A DNA stretch of 64,000 nt from Limnomonas spitsbergensis (lineage: Eukaryota; Chlorophyta; Chlorophyceae; Chlamydomonadales): contig JAYJMM010000123.1 in assembly GCA_037349105.1 (NCBI GenBank), forward strand, positions 7,564,001 to 7,628,000, in the 5' to 3' direction. Positions 43,701 to 49,682 of the stretch are shown here, piece by piece. The notes under the pieces are model-generated. The model saw only the letters and a list, made by a program, of their open reading frames with translations. It was not told the DNA's origin and searched no databases. Both the position numbers and the translations under genes were made by a program. Position 1 is the first letter of the stretch; the number at the start of each line of letters is the position of its first letter.

Positions 43701-45572
43701 GTAACCAGGGAAATAGAGAGTGAGAAGGACCAGCCAGGTTGTCCTGCAGGACCGTCGGCTAGGGTTGATGTGTGGGCAGATGAGCCCGTCTTGAGGTTTC
43801 TCCGTGAAAAGACTTATGTCCAGGGAACAGAGCTAGGAGAACAGACTAGAATACAGCGCAGAGCAGCGCCATTCCAGTGGGAATCAGAGAGGGGAGGAAT
43901 CCTGCTGAGACTCATGCCTGATGGTAGACGTTGTGTGGTGCCCAGGCCAGAAGACAGGCTAGCAGTGATCCAGACAGCGCATGCAGGTACGGGCCATTTC
44001 GGCAGCCACCGCACGGCTTTCATGGTCATGCAGCAGCATTGGTGGCGGGGGCTTCGAGCAGCAGTCAAGAAGGCGGTGCAGGAATGCGGTGTGTGTGACA
44101 GGGCCAGGGCATCCACGTTCAATCACATACAGCCCAACCTGCACCCGCTACCCATTGAGGGGTTGTTTTTCCGGTGGGGGGTGGACCTGTGTGGTCCATT
44201 CACGACCACTTCCAGGGGAAATCGGTTTGTGATGGTGTGTGTGGAGCATTACTCCAAATGGGTGGAGTTGATCCCCATTCCAAGCAAGGCGTCTGATGTG
44301 ACGGCCTTGGCATTCTTTCAAAATGTTGTTGCACGATTCGGGGGATGCGCAGAGGTGGTGACAGACCAGGGAACAGAGTTCCAGGGTGAATTTCAGGACA
44401 TGTTGTTGGACTGCTTCATTGACCATCGCACCACTTCTGCCAACCACCCCCAGGCAGACGGGCTTTCGGAGAGGGCTGTCCAGACCCTCAAGGCAGGCCT
44501 GCGCAAGTGCTGCGAGGAGGGCAGCAGCGACGAGTCCTGGGACAAGATGGTGCCCTGGGTAGCCCTTGGCTTCCGATGCTCGCCGCAGCAGGCCACGCGC
44601 ATGGCGCCGTACGAGGTGCTGTTTGGACAGAGACCTACCTTCCCCTCCAGAGTGGGAGCGGACCTCTGGAGCACAGCCAAGGTGGCAACGGCAGAGGAGG
44701 CAGCAGACCTGCTTTTGGCCAGAGTGGCCAGGATCAAAGAGGCACTGCCAGTCGCGGGTGAGCATCTAAAAATTGCGCAGCACCGCGACAAGCTGCGATA
44801 TGCACGCATTCGTGGGGGAGGGTATGTCCCCCAGGTCAGGCGTTTTGCAGAGGGAGATTACGTGTATGTGAAGTATTCGTCAGAGCGACGCAGCCTCGAT
44901 CCCAAGGCCAGGCCTGAGATCCTCAGGGTAAAAACACTGGGGGCGACGGGAACTTTGGTGCTGGAAGGGGCAGATGGCCTAACAGTTACAGAGAATGCAG
45001 TCAATTGTTCTCCATGCCACTTGCCCAACCTCAGGGGAGTGGTTGATTTCAGTGGAACCAGACCCAATAACAGCCTGTCATGCGAGGTGTGCCAGCTGCC
45101 CGATCGCGGAGAGGTGATGCTTTTGTGTGATGCCTGCAATACAGGTTGGCACATGGACTGCTTGGTACCAGTACTCGAGGAGGTGCCTGAGGGCGAGTGG
45201 TTGTGCCCACACTGCACGCCGGAAGACAAGGGAGCTGGGCCCGCTGCAGTAGCAGGGCCCCCCACAGTGGAGCGCAGTTTACAGGTCCAGGGGCGACCGA
45301 GCCCAGCGGCCAGAGCGGCTGCCAGGACAGCCCAGGAGGCCGACGTCATGGACAGGCCTGAGGTGGAAGTCATGGCCACCAACCCAGCAACAAGGCAAAT
45401 GGAGCGGGGCATCGCAAGACCAATGGCGAACGGGTTGTATGACATCTCGTACACCACTGGCCGGGGAGAGGCCAATGTCACCCCGAGAGCAGTTACAAGA
45501 AGGGCCAAGGTGGCCAAAGAAGCAGCAAGGGAGGAAGAGGAGTCAGCCCTTGAGGATTTTACCGGGACCTGA
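31761..45572 (+). CDS. Giant Gag-protease-DNMT-integrase-PHD polyprotein (about 4,603 aa)
   Basis: Domains by nucleotide position: Gln/Arg/Glu-rich repeats (33590-33830, PPRGQAEGREQP type); a capsid-like gag region (34540-34950); CCHC knuckle CYQCGSTSHLARDC (35187-35228); a retropepsin-like motif LMDSACTCHVIT (Asp at 35991, Ala where Gly is usual); a CCHC-like CALCGKPDKHAVEEC (36708-36752); poly-Gln (36895-36930); a coiled coil (37132-37265); CCHC knuckle CFKCNQPGHFANEC (37884-37925); an unassigned Trp-rich region (38215-41800); a hydrophobic segment (41900-41990); the short pre-RT motif FAYSMEDLPGY (about 42370-42402). A C5-methyltransferase follows (42466-43462: FEPFGGMCSGLEM, ECQDLS with Cys codon 42762, YLIENV, AHRTRNYWGN, ERERAMGY). 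Then come integrase (HAGTGH..CGVC; Asp 44184, Asp 44364, Glu 44469) and PHD finger (45081-45215). No reverse transcriptase or RNase H is found. The start at ATG 31761 is the first in frame. Confidence 0.9.
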   Translation: MPVEMTGIDLNPDRHQHPDVQRRSGRLRGLEPGIDLKNASAEIVAEALLIAEKLSEPVEPPAEDCRVREPDRVPPRGAGAQADGAVLVTRKGIGRGGPLPAGSDSCLNFEQGQTQAGTPELILDQATEASQSCDTRQSSAPEAEPQQSLPRVASVTQQVEKDPSQSGLRAEVAAASDKFAGCHKTCEVKPRIKTEGDGARIVPAEVKHEEDEPQPAAGRQSSQAGKDREKPAEPVGKPWADLSEEEQPDPVQEKQGQQTTAELRPVQQLQPRKALVRRGAGSTVFGTPLSSFPPSVNRPAQTSKEGSGSQRQREPERSETGGVACGNEEVEGPIGWAGIVQWATDLWKQVCSRTFLHFQDQVTAIEEFKAHHLRGWATKAMLGIPHTGLDRALLLAALGQVSKGRTGHEAARALKAFADEWCKEVTGDQEEPGSEPEDEEDQVWEGFETGMQRPEGIREVQRWQQQAGAAPTPTLRSAAFEVSSEPSLRGRPRGREAPRASSPAASERAELTSQSLARMAEQSTATRRASRQESYELLRIVEDKENAYQETQVDYIKEFLRNRQPGAARGARRNEPAGSAQSSGPKIQEAKEETQSDSYARNYTGGTQPGRQSREPPRGQAYSREQPHQHSQEPPRGQAEGREQPSQQSQEQLRGPAERSRGVRQEWQDQELPRGQAEPGRAQPWRPGSDSRPSRSEPERPPPEGSRGSAGRAGRQPSRDAHDHDEDYNRHDRYHSGRSPSRGGSGGPRSRSGSVDSGPGGADRRRPGARQESSDQEMKRLDREQARVNLQLQQQMVLQLAGVAKVAKIPAIQGNVPVLDMSHPGAVAARKYCQACGYWGSHNRLAMSDDQPALAVVAGEIAGSCQSPSAMTLLIKSLVKLWDSKPASMRPLMAAIRAAPHAGNRIAREVERIGQQWIAPAEQQGCEASLLTLWIRVVQEEVGKPTSEERTAITNLRLGVKTTLNPDVKPEETVEAFAHRVLTTAELLQISRDAVDHFGRGHSVSRMFHDGLPAVARAKLSKFVMTVPGYLSMSDEDQIAVLTQQVVLWERFALEMGDLGGTGFRQITNSGPGQGEAQPNRGRRERAGQWEMRTRLDGIVHPTGSAAVPQARMDGKPRGVTWVDQAGAANYNAEGGSSAAKACYQCGSTSHLARDCRAPRARDERRPMPLVTDITPGPARQPQQQYPQQQQYPQQQQYPLPPRPQQGQAAGRPYDRNQNNRQYPRPGPGQGGQAQQAAHVSHLSNATGQAEPEGWHQTMAEMLSESVALMTQVGLVPKPAGFKQAVHNARPKSFLPEPLQEEEPVPGFTVQPSRKGAKRLVLSKLADDMSDIRLQVFKLNERLSALSFTTMPMGGDNTGHRGETSNTRPEGRTVTAAPKLQYFKNDRSNLEQCVGLMVNGKVLVAQKALMDSACTCHVITVNIAEQLVAMGAELVRTDEKIRTTDNAGADLYGVLFIYVVYGYGGPNAIMEPTVVRVVKTPPDAYEHLVGNPEFLKYNGVLEAAGRLTLRPREGPQRVQGVKDLTLPLLRASPAGGYQAAAVAWAGIQCGFAEREGWPAATVETEHEPLLQHSMATRAGTAMRAEQGAGPSSEPNPRLQRRRLVPVEAAVEETATPTAEEMARARRAAELSDVEKRAVRDFMPACPAYPCALCGKPDKHAVEECERRIQDFSRTPETAPAVQAGPPAAQRRGYGTAATDRAAQATSTRSRGEQQQQQQQLQKQPQVAGPRVQQASNGKGRQAQQQQWQGKPGAARAPAQSASNSEDEAQEAEEEEDRSVEKVPEPGTSSQDRQINRLAGQVNGLKKALRWRERQMWKQSAEIVDYLKGQLAGWKVITDGQQVMTTVQREYILRADELNGLQEALGLQHLGGPPNHGQPLPFETDPELAGCVRAMLATPSPLRDVDSEHSGMEEPKKRSPSSSDESGSGDRRLRRRSRSAQRAISEERQGAVPTPAARTQRQGAGRRSNSEERSRDRRQRSPCRDQPRGRSRERHHAEVARPYRQGQEHQRGPGPGPTNRTLAEGSGAAEPRRHLGPRHGGLCFKCNQPGHFANECTNPEQAGLTGDRPGAPAGPARGYGTWGPGRGQGMPMESRRRTFDTAMGTPSARDFQQGAAGPSAWPEPPARQEPPEGEQPRWEGAGGHTCFMTGHMEISQDRDAYQAEVSQAGPVQVAPQRVPEGQVASQVNHWAMAVEALAMNHYGTMPAGSARSVAHALEFLKDLQRRGCPAPCVGWPNLMQRFLDREWDKYDEQWDEFERREREAVPQHDVDGWDTDSGSNLSAGRYEPQEPSPLHEREFGVLCPGTPEGNQDTGRGVAGAAAETEEPHRAGSRLPAARGTAAGSQLDARAGPVRTHKGTSSRCNAWGGIDEDGETQHGSEREGRSDARGEDRQLDQSFSRDRSYSRERIYIQPFPQSLPAGEPFVQYFRLGEEMPEASTSGAMLTMPGECRDGPCRLQNHRLLDGGEQTCVDRAAAMQAVARMIFPWDAVTAVMLGAALKGYILPSTNIADYMQRGWSRHPIYAHCVSEMVSLAIAAGITAVDAECWAHPDMPDIAPAEGMWQGAQPGFMRTPWAMDCVRELMGHPALRDRAFYVPVQAMGEFERFVETTEQAPVRAGLCHPGRPGRCEATIEASIVIPRTVAGQAVPWGPAPGDARAAIPVQQLVTYYYEEMADEELPVSSAWIHMHATHDDMPVYLFARHQQDVAVTKCASVDEAEFHAYTYARGADPTVWTLMLMALQRVLLPGQRSAAMRHVWGVEDQWAPTEVTACPTWPYGPQQSPASGAMWEGEEELASSPFAVERLAAYVHQWVRQERRAWHDNRASSVLPYWQADVITTQLWRQAHPAGVRTLHPLFRGAGEVGIKEELEDLRNQPSRGHGPVGRRGADAEEPAAATDGPVQDEEPEWTQVAFVTFGAAAASWELLEYVDDLGVSALKAEPRGRAEPQAPLDSVSTPPTEDSDSRIPELSDNVSEGPPPLVEITESDEEWHEAGARPSDQDSVTRAEARDAEGNYVPADSGPGPGSPRYGMVGELPQLRRAWMRGIFQEQAAMKERRSRRAAIELGNGITLEEEANQVTAGISLQQAADQHTRRPEGAAADKKSNGRPGYPQISQPAQTAAQGPWGDPAAYSTGRWVAVLRNFVDQLDVLRRQEMGQQEAGQEASLLFRLKMLPQPDPDPRMGGYSRAVRELREELTERVSALYTGRAEGADTQQPADSRSRQAQTGRGEDLASRVAGAQDTIRRGCGQDELAGAGSSKAVQRANHRQERMAQCSTRQIPGAGPERASAIWADTAKLQGKKSKKARRRAGKAQRAAADRNRGSRPGLDCPALPLRVSQVDLEITWARGQQPPAQIAEPGVQPAEQLPQQPMRKTTACRGLLTCTAIKGILTGALQLILVWLLLSVCVPGARATGQGVRGGGFTAGQGAFVSGREAAAKLSSGWLRPPAVSSMRDTGGRGACSQQERWHNGNTTGEEELPAEDDPQAAVVIDMFQPGGVVEPPAEYVKTKEGWLLGRHPDFTAEQQESLEQSLRDRQGAFAYSMEDLPGYCGTQGLDTACLSSGAVRAMETEGVVLFEPFGGMCSGLEMVLRAGIPVVQYLYADISEEVREIAGGRLLQLHKRFPQLLPVRAFDKAFRALPQDVYAITAEHLKEAGAQEGRQWFMVAGWECQDLSSAGKGRGLAGERSKSFFPLVKLLGTLQFLQGPRPPAYLIENVAMQLNQKSEKASVEAFQEVCRILGTPALFDAAQVGSYAHRTRNYWGNIAPAADIEFVIRASTRPHEGIVDDILDKGSKAQVVSCPDNGGYRINVTGQPRKVLPCLMATPSSYAFRNGQNGMVYRPMGDLQEPNANERERAMGYAVGSTLPRPDFPEAARRAALGRCMDSWALSAWLNVALECAKIMPAELTRRAKLPGQDRDPVLGATLMSSHYALATAGNACSGSGEAAASYRQCLGESAAADWADAAQEPGGNASEAQVDVEIRVTREIESEKDQPGCPAGPSARVDVWADEPVLRFLREKTYVQGTELGEQTRIQRRAAPFQWESERGGILLRLMPDGRRCVVPRPEDRLAVIQTAHAGTGHFGSHRTAFMVMQQHWWRGLRAAVKKAVQECGVCDRARASTFNHIQPNLHPLPIEGLFFRWGVDLCGPFTTTSRGNRFVMVCVEHYSKWVELIPIPSKASDVTALAFFQNVVARFGGCAEVVTDQGTEFQGEFQDMLLDCFIDHRTTSANHPQADGLSERAVQTLKAGLRKCCEEGSSDESWDKMVPWVALGFRCSPQQATRMAPYEVLFGQRPTFPSRVGADLWSTAKVATAEEAADLLLARVARIKEALPVAGEHLKIAQHRDKLRYARIRGGGYVPQVRRFAEGDYVYVKYSSERRSLDPKARPEILRVKTLGATGTLVLEGADGLTVTENAVNCSPCHLPNLRGVVDFSGTRPNNSLSCEVCQLPDRGEVMLLCDACNTGWHMDCLVPVLEEVPEGEWLCPHCTPEDKGAGPAAVAGPPTVERSLQVQGRPSPAARAAARTAQEADVMDRPEVEVMATNPATRQMERGIARPMANGLYDISYTTGRGEANVTPRAVTRRAKVAKEAAREEEESALEDFTGT
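42466..43462 (+). other. C5 cytosine DNA methyltransferase domain within the polyprotein
   Basis: Motif I-like FEPFGGMCSGLEM, motif IV GWECQDLSSAGKGRGL (catalytic Cys, with Glu in place of the usual Pro), motif VI YLIENVAM, motif VIII-like AHRTRNYWGN (close to the DNMT3 AHRARYFWGN pattern) and a motif X-like ERERAMGYAVGS occur in the usual order. The interval between AHRTRN and ERERAMGY would hold the target recognition region. All catalytic motifs are in one open frame, so activity is plausible but unproven. Confidence 0.88.
45081..45215 (+). other. PHD finger at the polyprotein C-terminus
   Basis: C4HC3 pattern: CEVC, CDAC, HMDC, then CPHC, with GEWLCPHC at the end. PHD fingers read histone H3 tails. 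Here the domain occupies the place of the chromodomain in chromoviruses, directly after the integrase. Confidence 0.9.
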
Positions 45573-46305
45573 AGCCCGGAGCGGCAGGGCCGCTGAGCAC
45601 GTGACGTCACCCACGCCGTAGCTGGCAAGGAGCGGGCAGGCACCTACAGAGCAGAAATGCAGACGCAGTGCGGCTTGTCCTAGTACCCAGTAGGCAGCGG
45701 GCCGGCAGCCAGCGGACCGAAAACGGAAGATGCAGGAGTAGAGTTACGGCAGCTTAATGAAAATTTGTTTCTCAAATAACGTGGCAGCAAGGCTACAGTA
45801 GTACATAAGTTATGAAAATGATGAGCGAGGAGAATTAGTCAACTCGAGCAATTATAGCACAGCAGGGGGCAGATCACGCTGCTACGGCGCACATTTTCTG
45901 TGGCCTTTAAAGACCAGGCGGCTATGGCGCAGTGGGGCGAGAGCAGCGGTTGTTCTTAGCTTGACCTGATAACTTTGAAATTTCACTGTTTGCTAGCCAG
46001 TAGTGGGCTGAACAGCTTGAGTTTGTAGGGTTCTGCGCATTGCGCTTCAGCTGAAACTCGGTTGATTTTTTTTATTTTCTGATTTGAAGAAGGCCTGAAC
46101 CAGGCAGATTTTCGAAGGCCCGAACCAGGCAGATTTGTAGAAGGCCTGAACCAGGCAGAATTATAGAAGGCCTGAACCAGGCATATTTGCAGATGATGAT
46201 TTGAGCTTCTACGTACATATTTTTCCAGAAGTTTATTTCAGTACCACCCCTTTTTCCGGCTCCCCGCGCATGCCTGGAGGGCTTAACGCTGGGGAGCGGG
46301 GGGCG
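45573..46305 (+). other. 3' untranslated part with a tandem repeat and purine tract
   Basis: Four copies of a 30-bp unit GAAGGCCTGAACCAGGCAGA lie at about 46087-46190. A purine-rich GGGGAGCGGGGGG at 46291-46303 directly precedes B1, as a polypurine tract would precede an LTR. Confidence 0.65.
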
Positions 46306-46535
46306 AGTAAAGTAGTAGGGGCGGTACCCACGAGACGGAGACTTCCAGGCAGAGATATCCAGTTAGGGACTTCCAGATACAGTTATCTTGTTGACACACT
46401 CTTGTCTGAAGTACAAGGAGCATGAGTGTACGGTGATGTACCGTGTTTGTGAGTAGAGGACACCTCTCTAAGGTGTCCTGACCGGAGTTTACGGTATTTA
46501 CCATAGTATTGCAGTTACTGCTTTATGGTGCGACA
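46306..46535 (+). repeat. B1 repeat
   Basis: Starts AGTAAAGTAGTAGGGGCGG and ends GTGCGACA. It is joined to A2 by GC, so the junction CGACAGCTGTC contains the perfect palindrome GACAGCTGTC. Confidence 0.9.
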
Positions 46536-46537
46536 GC

Positions 46538-47168
46538 TGTCACAGTATATTACAGTATACGTGACAGAACCGTTTAGACCGCAGTTAGCGTCATCGGTGA
46601 CTCCGCAGCTTCTCTGCGGAGTCTCCGGATTTGAGCTGAGACCTAGAAACCCGCTTACGCAGGATTAGTTTGACAGGTTCTACCGTACTCTGAACTGGGC
46701 CTGCCGGGTCCCTGTATCCCGGCAATTGCCTTGGCTAGTTACTTCGTCCCTTTCTAAAGGACAGACCTCTATTTGTAACAAGCACCGGCAGTCTTTGAGA
46801 CCAGCAGCTTCCATATAAGTCAGTACCTTAACTCGAGTCAAGCCTAGCTCAGCCACCGCTGATCTAGCTGGAGACAAGTACCCCAGTAAGAGAACCGAGA
46901 CTCTGCAGAAGAAGAAGTACGCAGCCTCGTCCCGTCCGTCTCTCCGCGTGTTACGCGGTAAGTGTCCTTAACATAGCCCAGCTGGATCGCGACCAGACGG
47001 CCAGAAGGCCTATGCCCCCAAAGTCTGTTGCTATATATACACAATATCCACCTAGCTGCTTAACTCGAAGAGCACTCGCAGCCAGTGAGTAGTCACTGAG
47101 CCTGCCCGTAGGCGTCCGTCACTGCAGTGAGGAAAGAAGTCCGCCACGGACCTGAAGCGCACCTCGCG
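46538..47168 (+). repeat. A2 repeat
   Basis: Identical by eye to A1 over 631 bp; followed directly by B2 at the palindromic junction CTCGCGAG. Confidence 0.92.
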
Positions 47169-47398
47169 AGTAAAGTAGTAGGGGCGGTACCCACGAGACG
47201 GAGACTTCCAGGCAGAGATATCCAGTTAGGGACTTCCAGATACAGTTATCTTGTTGACACACTCTTGTCTGAAGTACAAGGAGCATGAGTGTACGGTGAT
47301 GTACCGTGTTTGTGAGTAGAGGACACCTCTCTAAGGTGTCCTGACCGGAGTTTACGGTATTTACCATAGTATTGCAGTTACTGCTTTATGGTGCGACA
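47169..47398 (+). repeat. B2 terminal repeat
   Basis: Identical by eye to B1; the last bases GCGACA are followed by the flank GGTC shared with the left side. Confidence 0.9.
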
Positions 47399-47402
47399 GG
47401 TC

Positions 47403-48043
47403 TCTCATTGGTGCCATTCTGAAAGAGATGACGGCAGACGTGGCTGAGCTTGCCATCTATGGACTGAGTGCCATCTTGTATGTTTGCTATGGTGCAACGA
47501 AGCCAGTTAAATCTGCCATCATCATCAAGGCCATAAACTCTGAAGGGACTTTCTCCATGCCGATTCCATGATGTCGTATTAACGGAAGTGGTGAAAAACA
47601 GCCATGGCAAAACAAGAGGTTTGGGTCCACCCAGGGATCGAAAGACATGTTGTCAGATCATTTTGAGGTAAGAGATGCGGCCATGTGAGAACTGCGAGGA
47701 CTAATGGCAGGTAATGGGCTCCGGAACTGACGACATTTTCGAAGAATTCAGTAAAATTGTGTAAGCTGATGGAGCAGCCGTCTCGCTTGTCAGTTTACAA
47801 ATCTTGAAAGGTACGCGACACATGCCAGAAAAGTCCCGTAGAACCCACACATTTCCCCCAACACAATGTCGTTGTGCGGTCAGGTCTGGGATATATAATC
47901 ACCGAGGCCTGACCTCGACCGCAGCATTATTGTAAACCGCTAACCGATCGGACAGTCCATTACCTACACAGCCGCGGCTGCAGCCGGTTATGAAACCTGA
48001 AAGGTGGGAATGAAAATGAGACATGGACCGCATGGTGCTCTTA
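47403..48043. other. Intergenic right flank, nothing assigned
   Basis: One short minus-strand open frame (47386-47610, ESPFRVYGLDDDGRFNWLRC) has a protein-like look but no recognised family. A relative of the 14688 hairpin lies at 47877-47932. Confidence 0.3.
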
Positions 48044-48601
48044 CAGCCCGTTTCCGATTGACTGCGGAACTCCTCCGCATACCATGTCGTACAGAAGCGG
48101 GGTCTGCGGAACTGCTCCGCAGGCCTTTACAAGACCCACGTGCGGCCTTTTCTCCCAGGACCCCCCACCCCCTCCTGGGAACTTCCAGGGTCTGCGGAAA
48201 GCTTTTAGGCCTTCGAACTGATATTAATTCCATGGTAGAATAGCCATATTTTTCTGTCCATCATGGCCGTATCGGGTGGTGGTCGTGTGAGTGACCCTGG
48301 ACATGGGCCGCGTCAGGCCGCGCCTTTGCTTTCATGAAGCACAGCGAGCGAATCAGCAGATGCAGCAAAGCAGGTAGAAATGTGGCATCGTGTCGAGCTG
48401 GACTCAATCGACCCGAAATAATAGGAGGTCGACACCAAAGCGATTCAAAATCGGCAGCTATGTGCCTATTTGTACGACCTTTCCCATGGACACTACCCAC
48501 GCTCCGCAGGGGTCCATCAGAAACGACCTCTGCGGAACTCTTCCGCAGGCCATATAACCACCGTACATTTTTTATCTCCGCAGTCAATCAGAAACGGGCT
48601 G
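48044..48601. mobile_element. MITE with 25-bp inverted termini and TTA target sites
   Basis: The left end CAGCCCGTTTCCGATTGACT(GCGGA) and the right end are inverted copies with one mismatch over about 25 bp. TTA flanks both sides (48041-48043, 48602-48604). A 3-bp TTA duplication suggests the PIF/Harbinger (Tourist-like) class. Internal hairpins TGCGGAACTGCTCCGCA recur three times. There is no coding capacity. Confidence 0.75.
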
Positions 48602-48604
48602 TTA

Positions 48605-49682
48605 CTCAGACACTCAGTACTCATCATCCCTACCCGTGATCAACCGATCGGCTGCCATGGCCACCGTATGGGTATATATCATGAGATCATTTTGAACTGT
48701 ATGTGAAGAGGCGTTCACGGACACAGCTGACAGCTTGCTTGTCAAAGTCAGTACTCGCACACGGAAACATGGGAGGGGCACACATCTCAGTCTTAATTGA
48801 CACCGACATCTCTCCCTTCATATACTCAGACATCAACGTGCCGATATGGTTCTGCTGCGAAGCCCCATCCATCCTCATGCGGCCGGAAGCATGTAAGGCT
48901 GTGCGATTACGCCGTAATCCGATTTTGTGTAAGTAATTACGGTCAATTACGGCGTAACACGTAATTGCGCGCAAGTAAGGCTTTTTAGCTTGCACGCAAT
49001 TAAGAGCGAGCTGTAATCTAGACCGCAAGCACGTTCTAGCAGATTTCCGTCTTTTGGGGACATCAGTCATTCATTTTCTAAGGTGGGAAGTTTCGGATCG
49101 TTGTGCGTCACCTCATAGGAAGATATCGTGAAGATCAGAACAACTTCCACGTTAACGTGTCACGACTTTTCGTCAATTGGCGGGTAGGTTCCGAGCCGAA
49201 AACCCCATTTGCGGTGCGTAACCAGGGTTTCGTCAGTGGTTACGCCGAAAGCAACTTGCAGTAATTGCGGTGCAATCTGGACGGTCCTGGTAAATTTCGC
49301 GCAGATTGCACCGTCACCGCAAACCGTAATTTCACGAACCGTAAGGAACCACGCACAGCACTGGAAATAAAACTCGCAGCGATGGTCAGTGGAAGAAATG
49401 CAGTACCGGTATATGGCGTGTGATACACATCCCCTGCCCCCCAGTCTAAATCGCAGCATCCTGTTCATCTTGCTCATTTCCAGGTTGTCAACCTTAATAA
49501 ACGAGTACCGAGTCAGCTGTCTGAAAACACAAGCACTGTGCTGCTGAGTGTGCGAAATATGTATCACGTAACGATCAATAAATAAAAAATGTGCTACAAT
49601 ATGGCAGTTTGCGCAAACCTTGAAAGGTGCAATGTGGGATCTAGACCCATGTCACGGTCAAAAGAAAGAGGGCAACAGACCG
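48605..49682. other. Intergenic, palindromic TTACGCCGTAAT sequence
   Basis: Bases 48898-48985 carry repeated inverted motifs (GATTACGCCGTAATC, AATTACGGCGTAA). Related GTAATTGCGGTGCAAT lies at about 49260. This may be another decayed MITE. No gene is seen. Confidence 0.35.

Larger units (their letters stand above)
30433..47398 (+). mobile_element. Giant DNA-methyltransferase retroelement with split direct repeats
   Basis: It spans 16,966 bp and is bounded by TGTCAC...GCGACA, with GGTC on both flanks (30429-30432 and 47399-47402). The repeats are ordered A1 (30433-31063), internal region, B1 (46306-46535), GC, A2 (46538-47168), B2 (47169-47398). A1 and A2 (631 bp) look identical by eye, as do B1 and B2 (230 bp), so the insertion is recent. 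A single intronless ORF fills the interior. Known family facts: A1-B1-A2-B2 split direct repeats belong to Ngaro/PAT-type tyrosine-recombinase elements, including Kangaroo of Volvox, while gypsy elements have plain LTRs. This element has a gypsy-type DDE integrase and I see no tyrosine recombinase. An LTR element rearranged in one copy is the main alternative. Confidence 0.85.

Noticed and set aside
32484..45643. Many long minus-strand and alternate-frame ORFs (up to 343 codons) under the giant ORF.
   Set aside because: They are shadow frames of a stop-poor, GC-rich coding sequence with no domain of their own.
30433..47398. A tyrosine recombinase expected with split direct repeats.
   Set aside because: I searched the polyprotein for an R...H-x-x-R...Y arrangement by eye and saw no convincing domain; the integrase is clearly DDE type.
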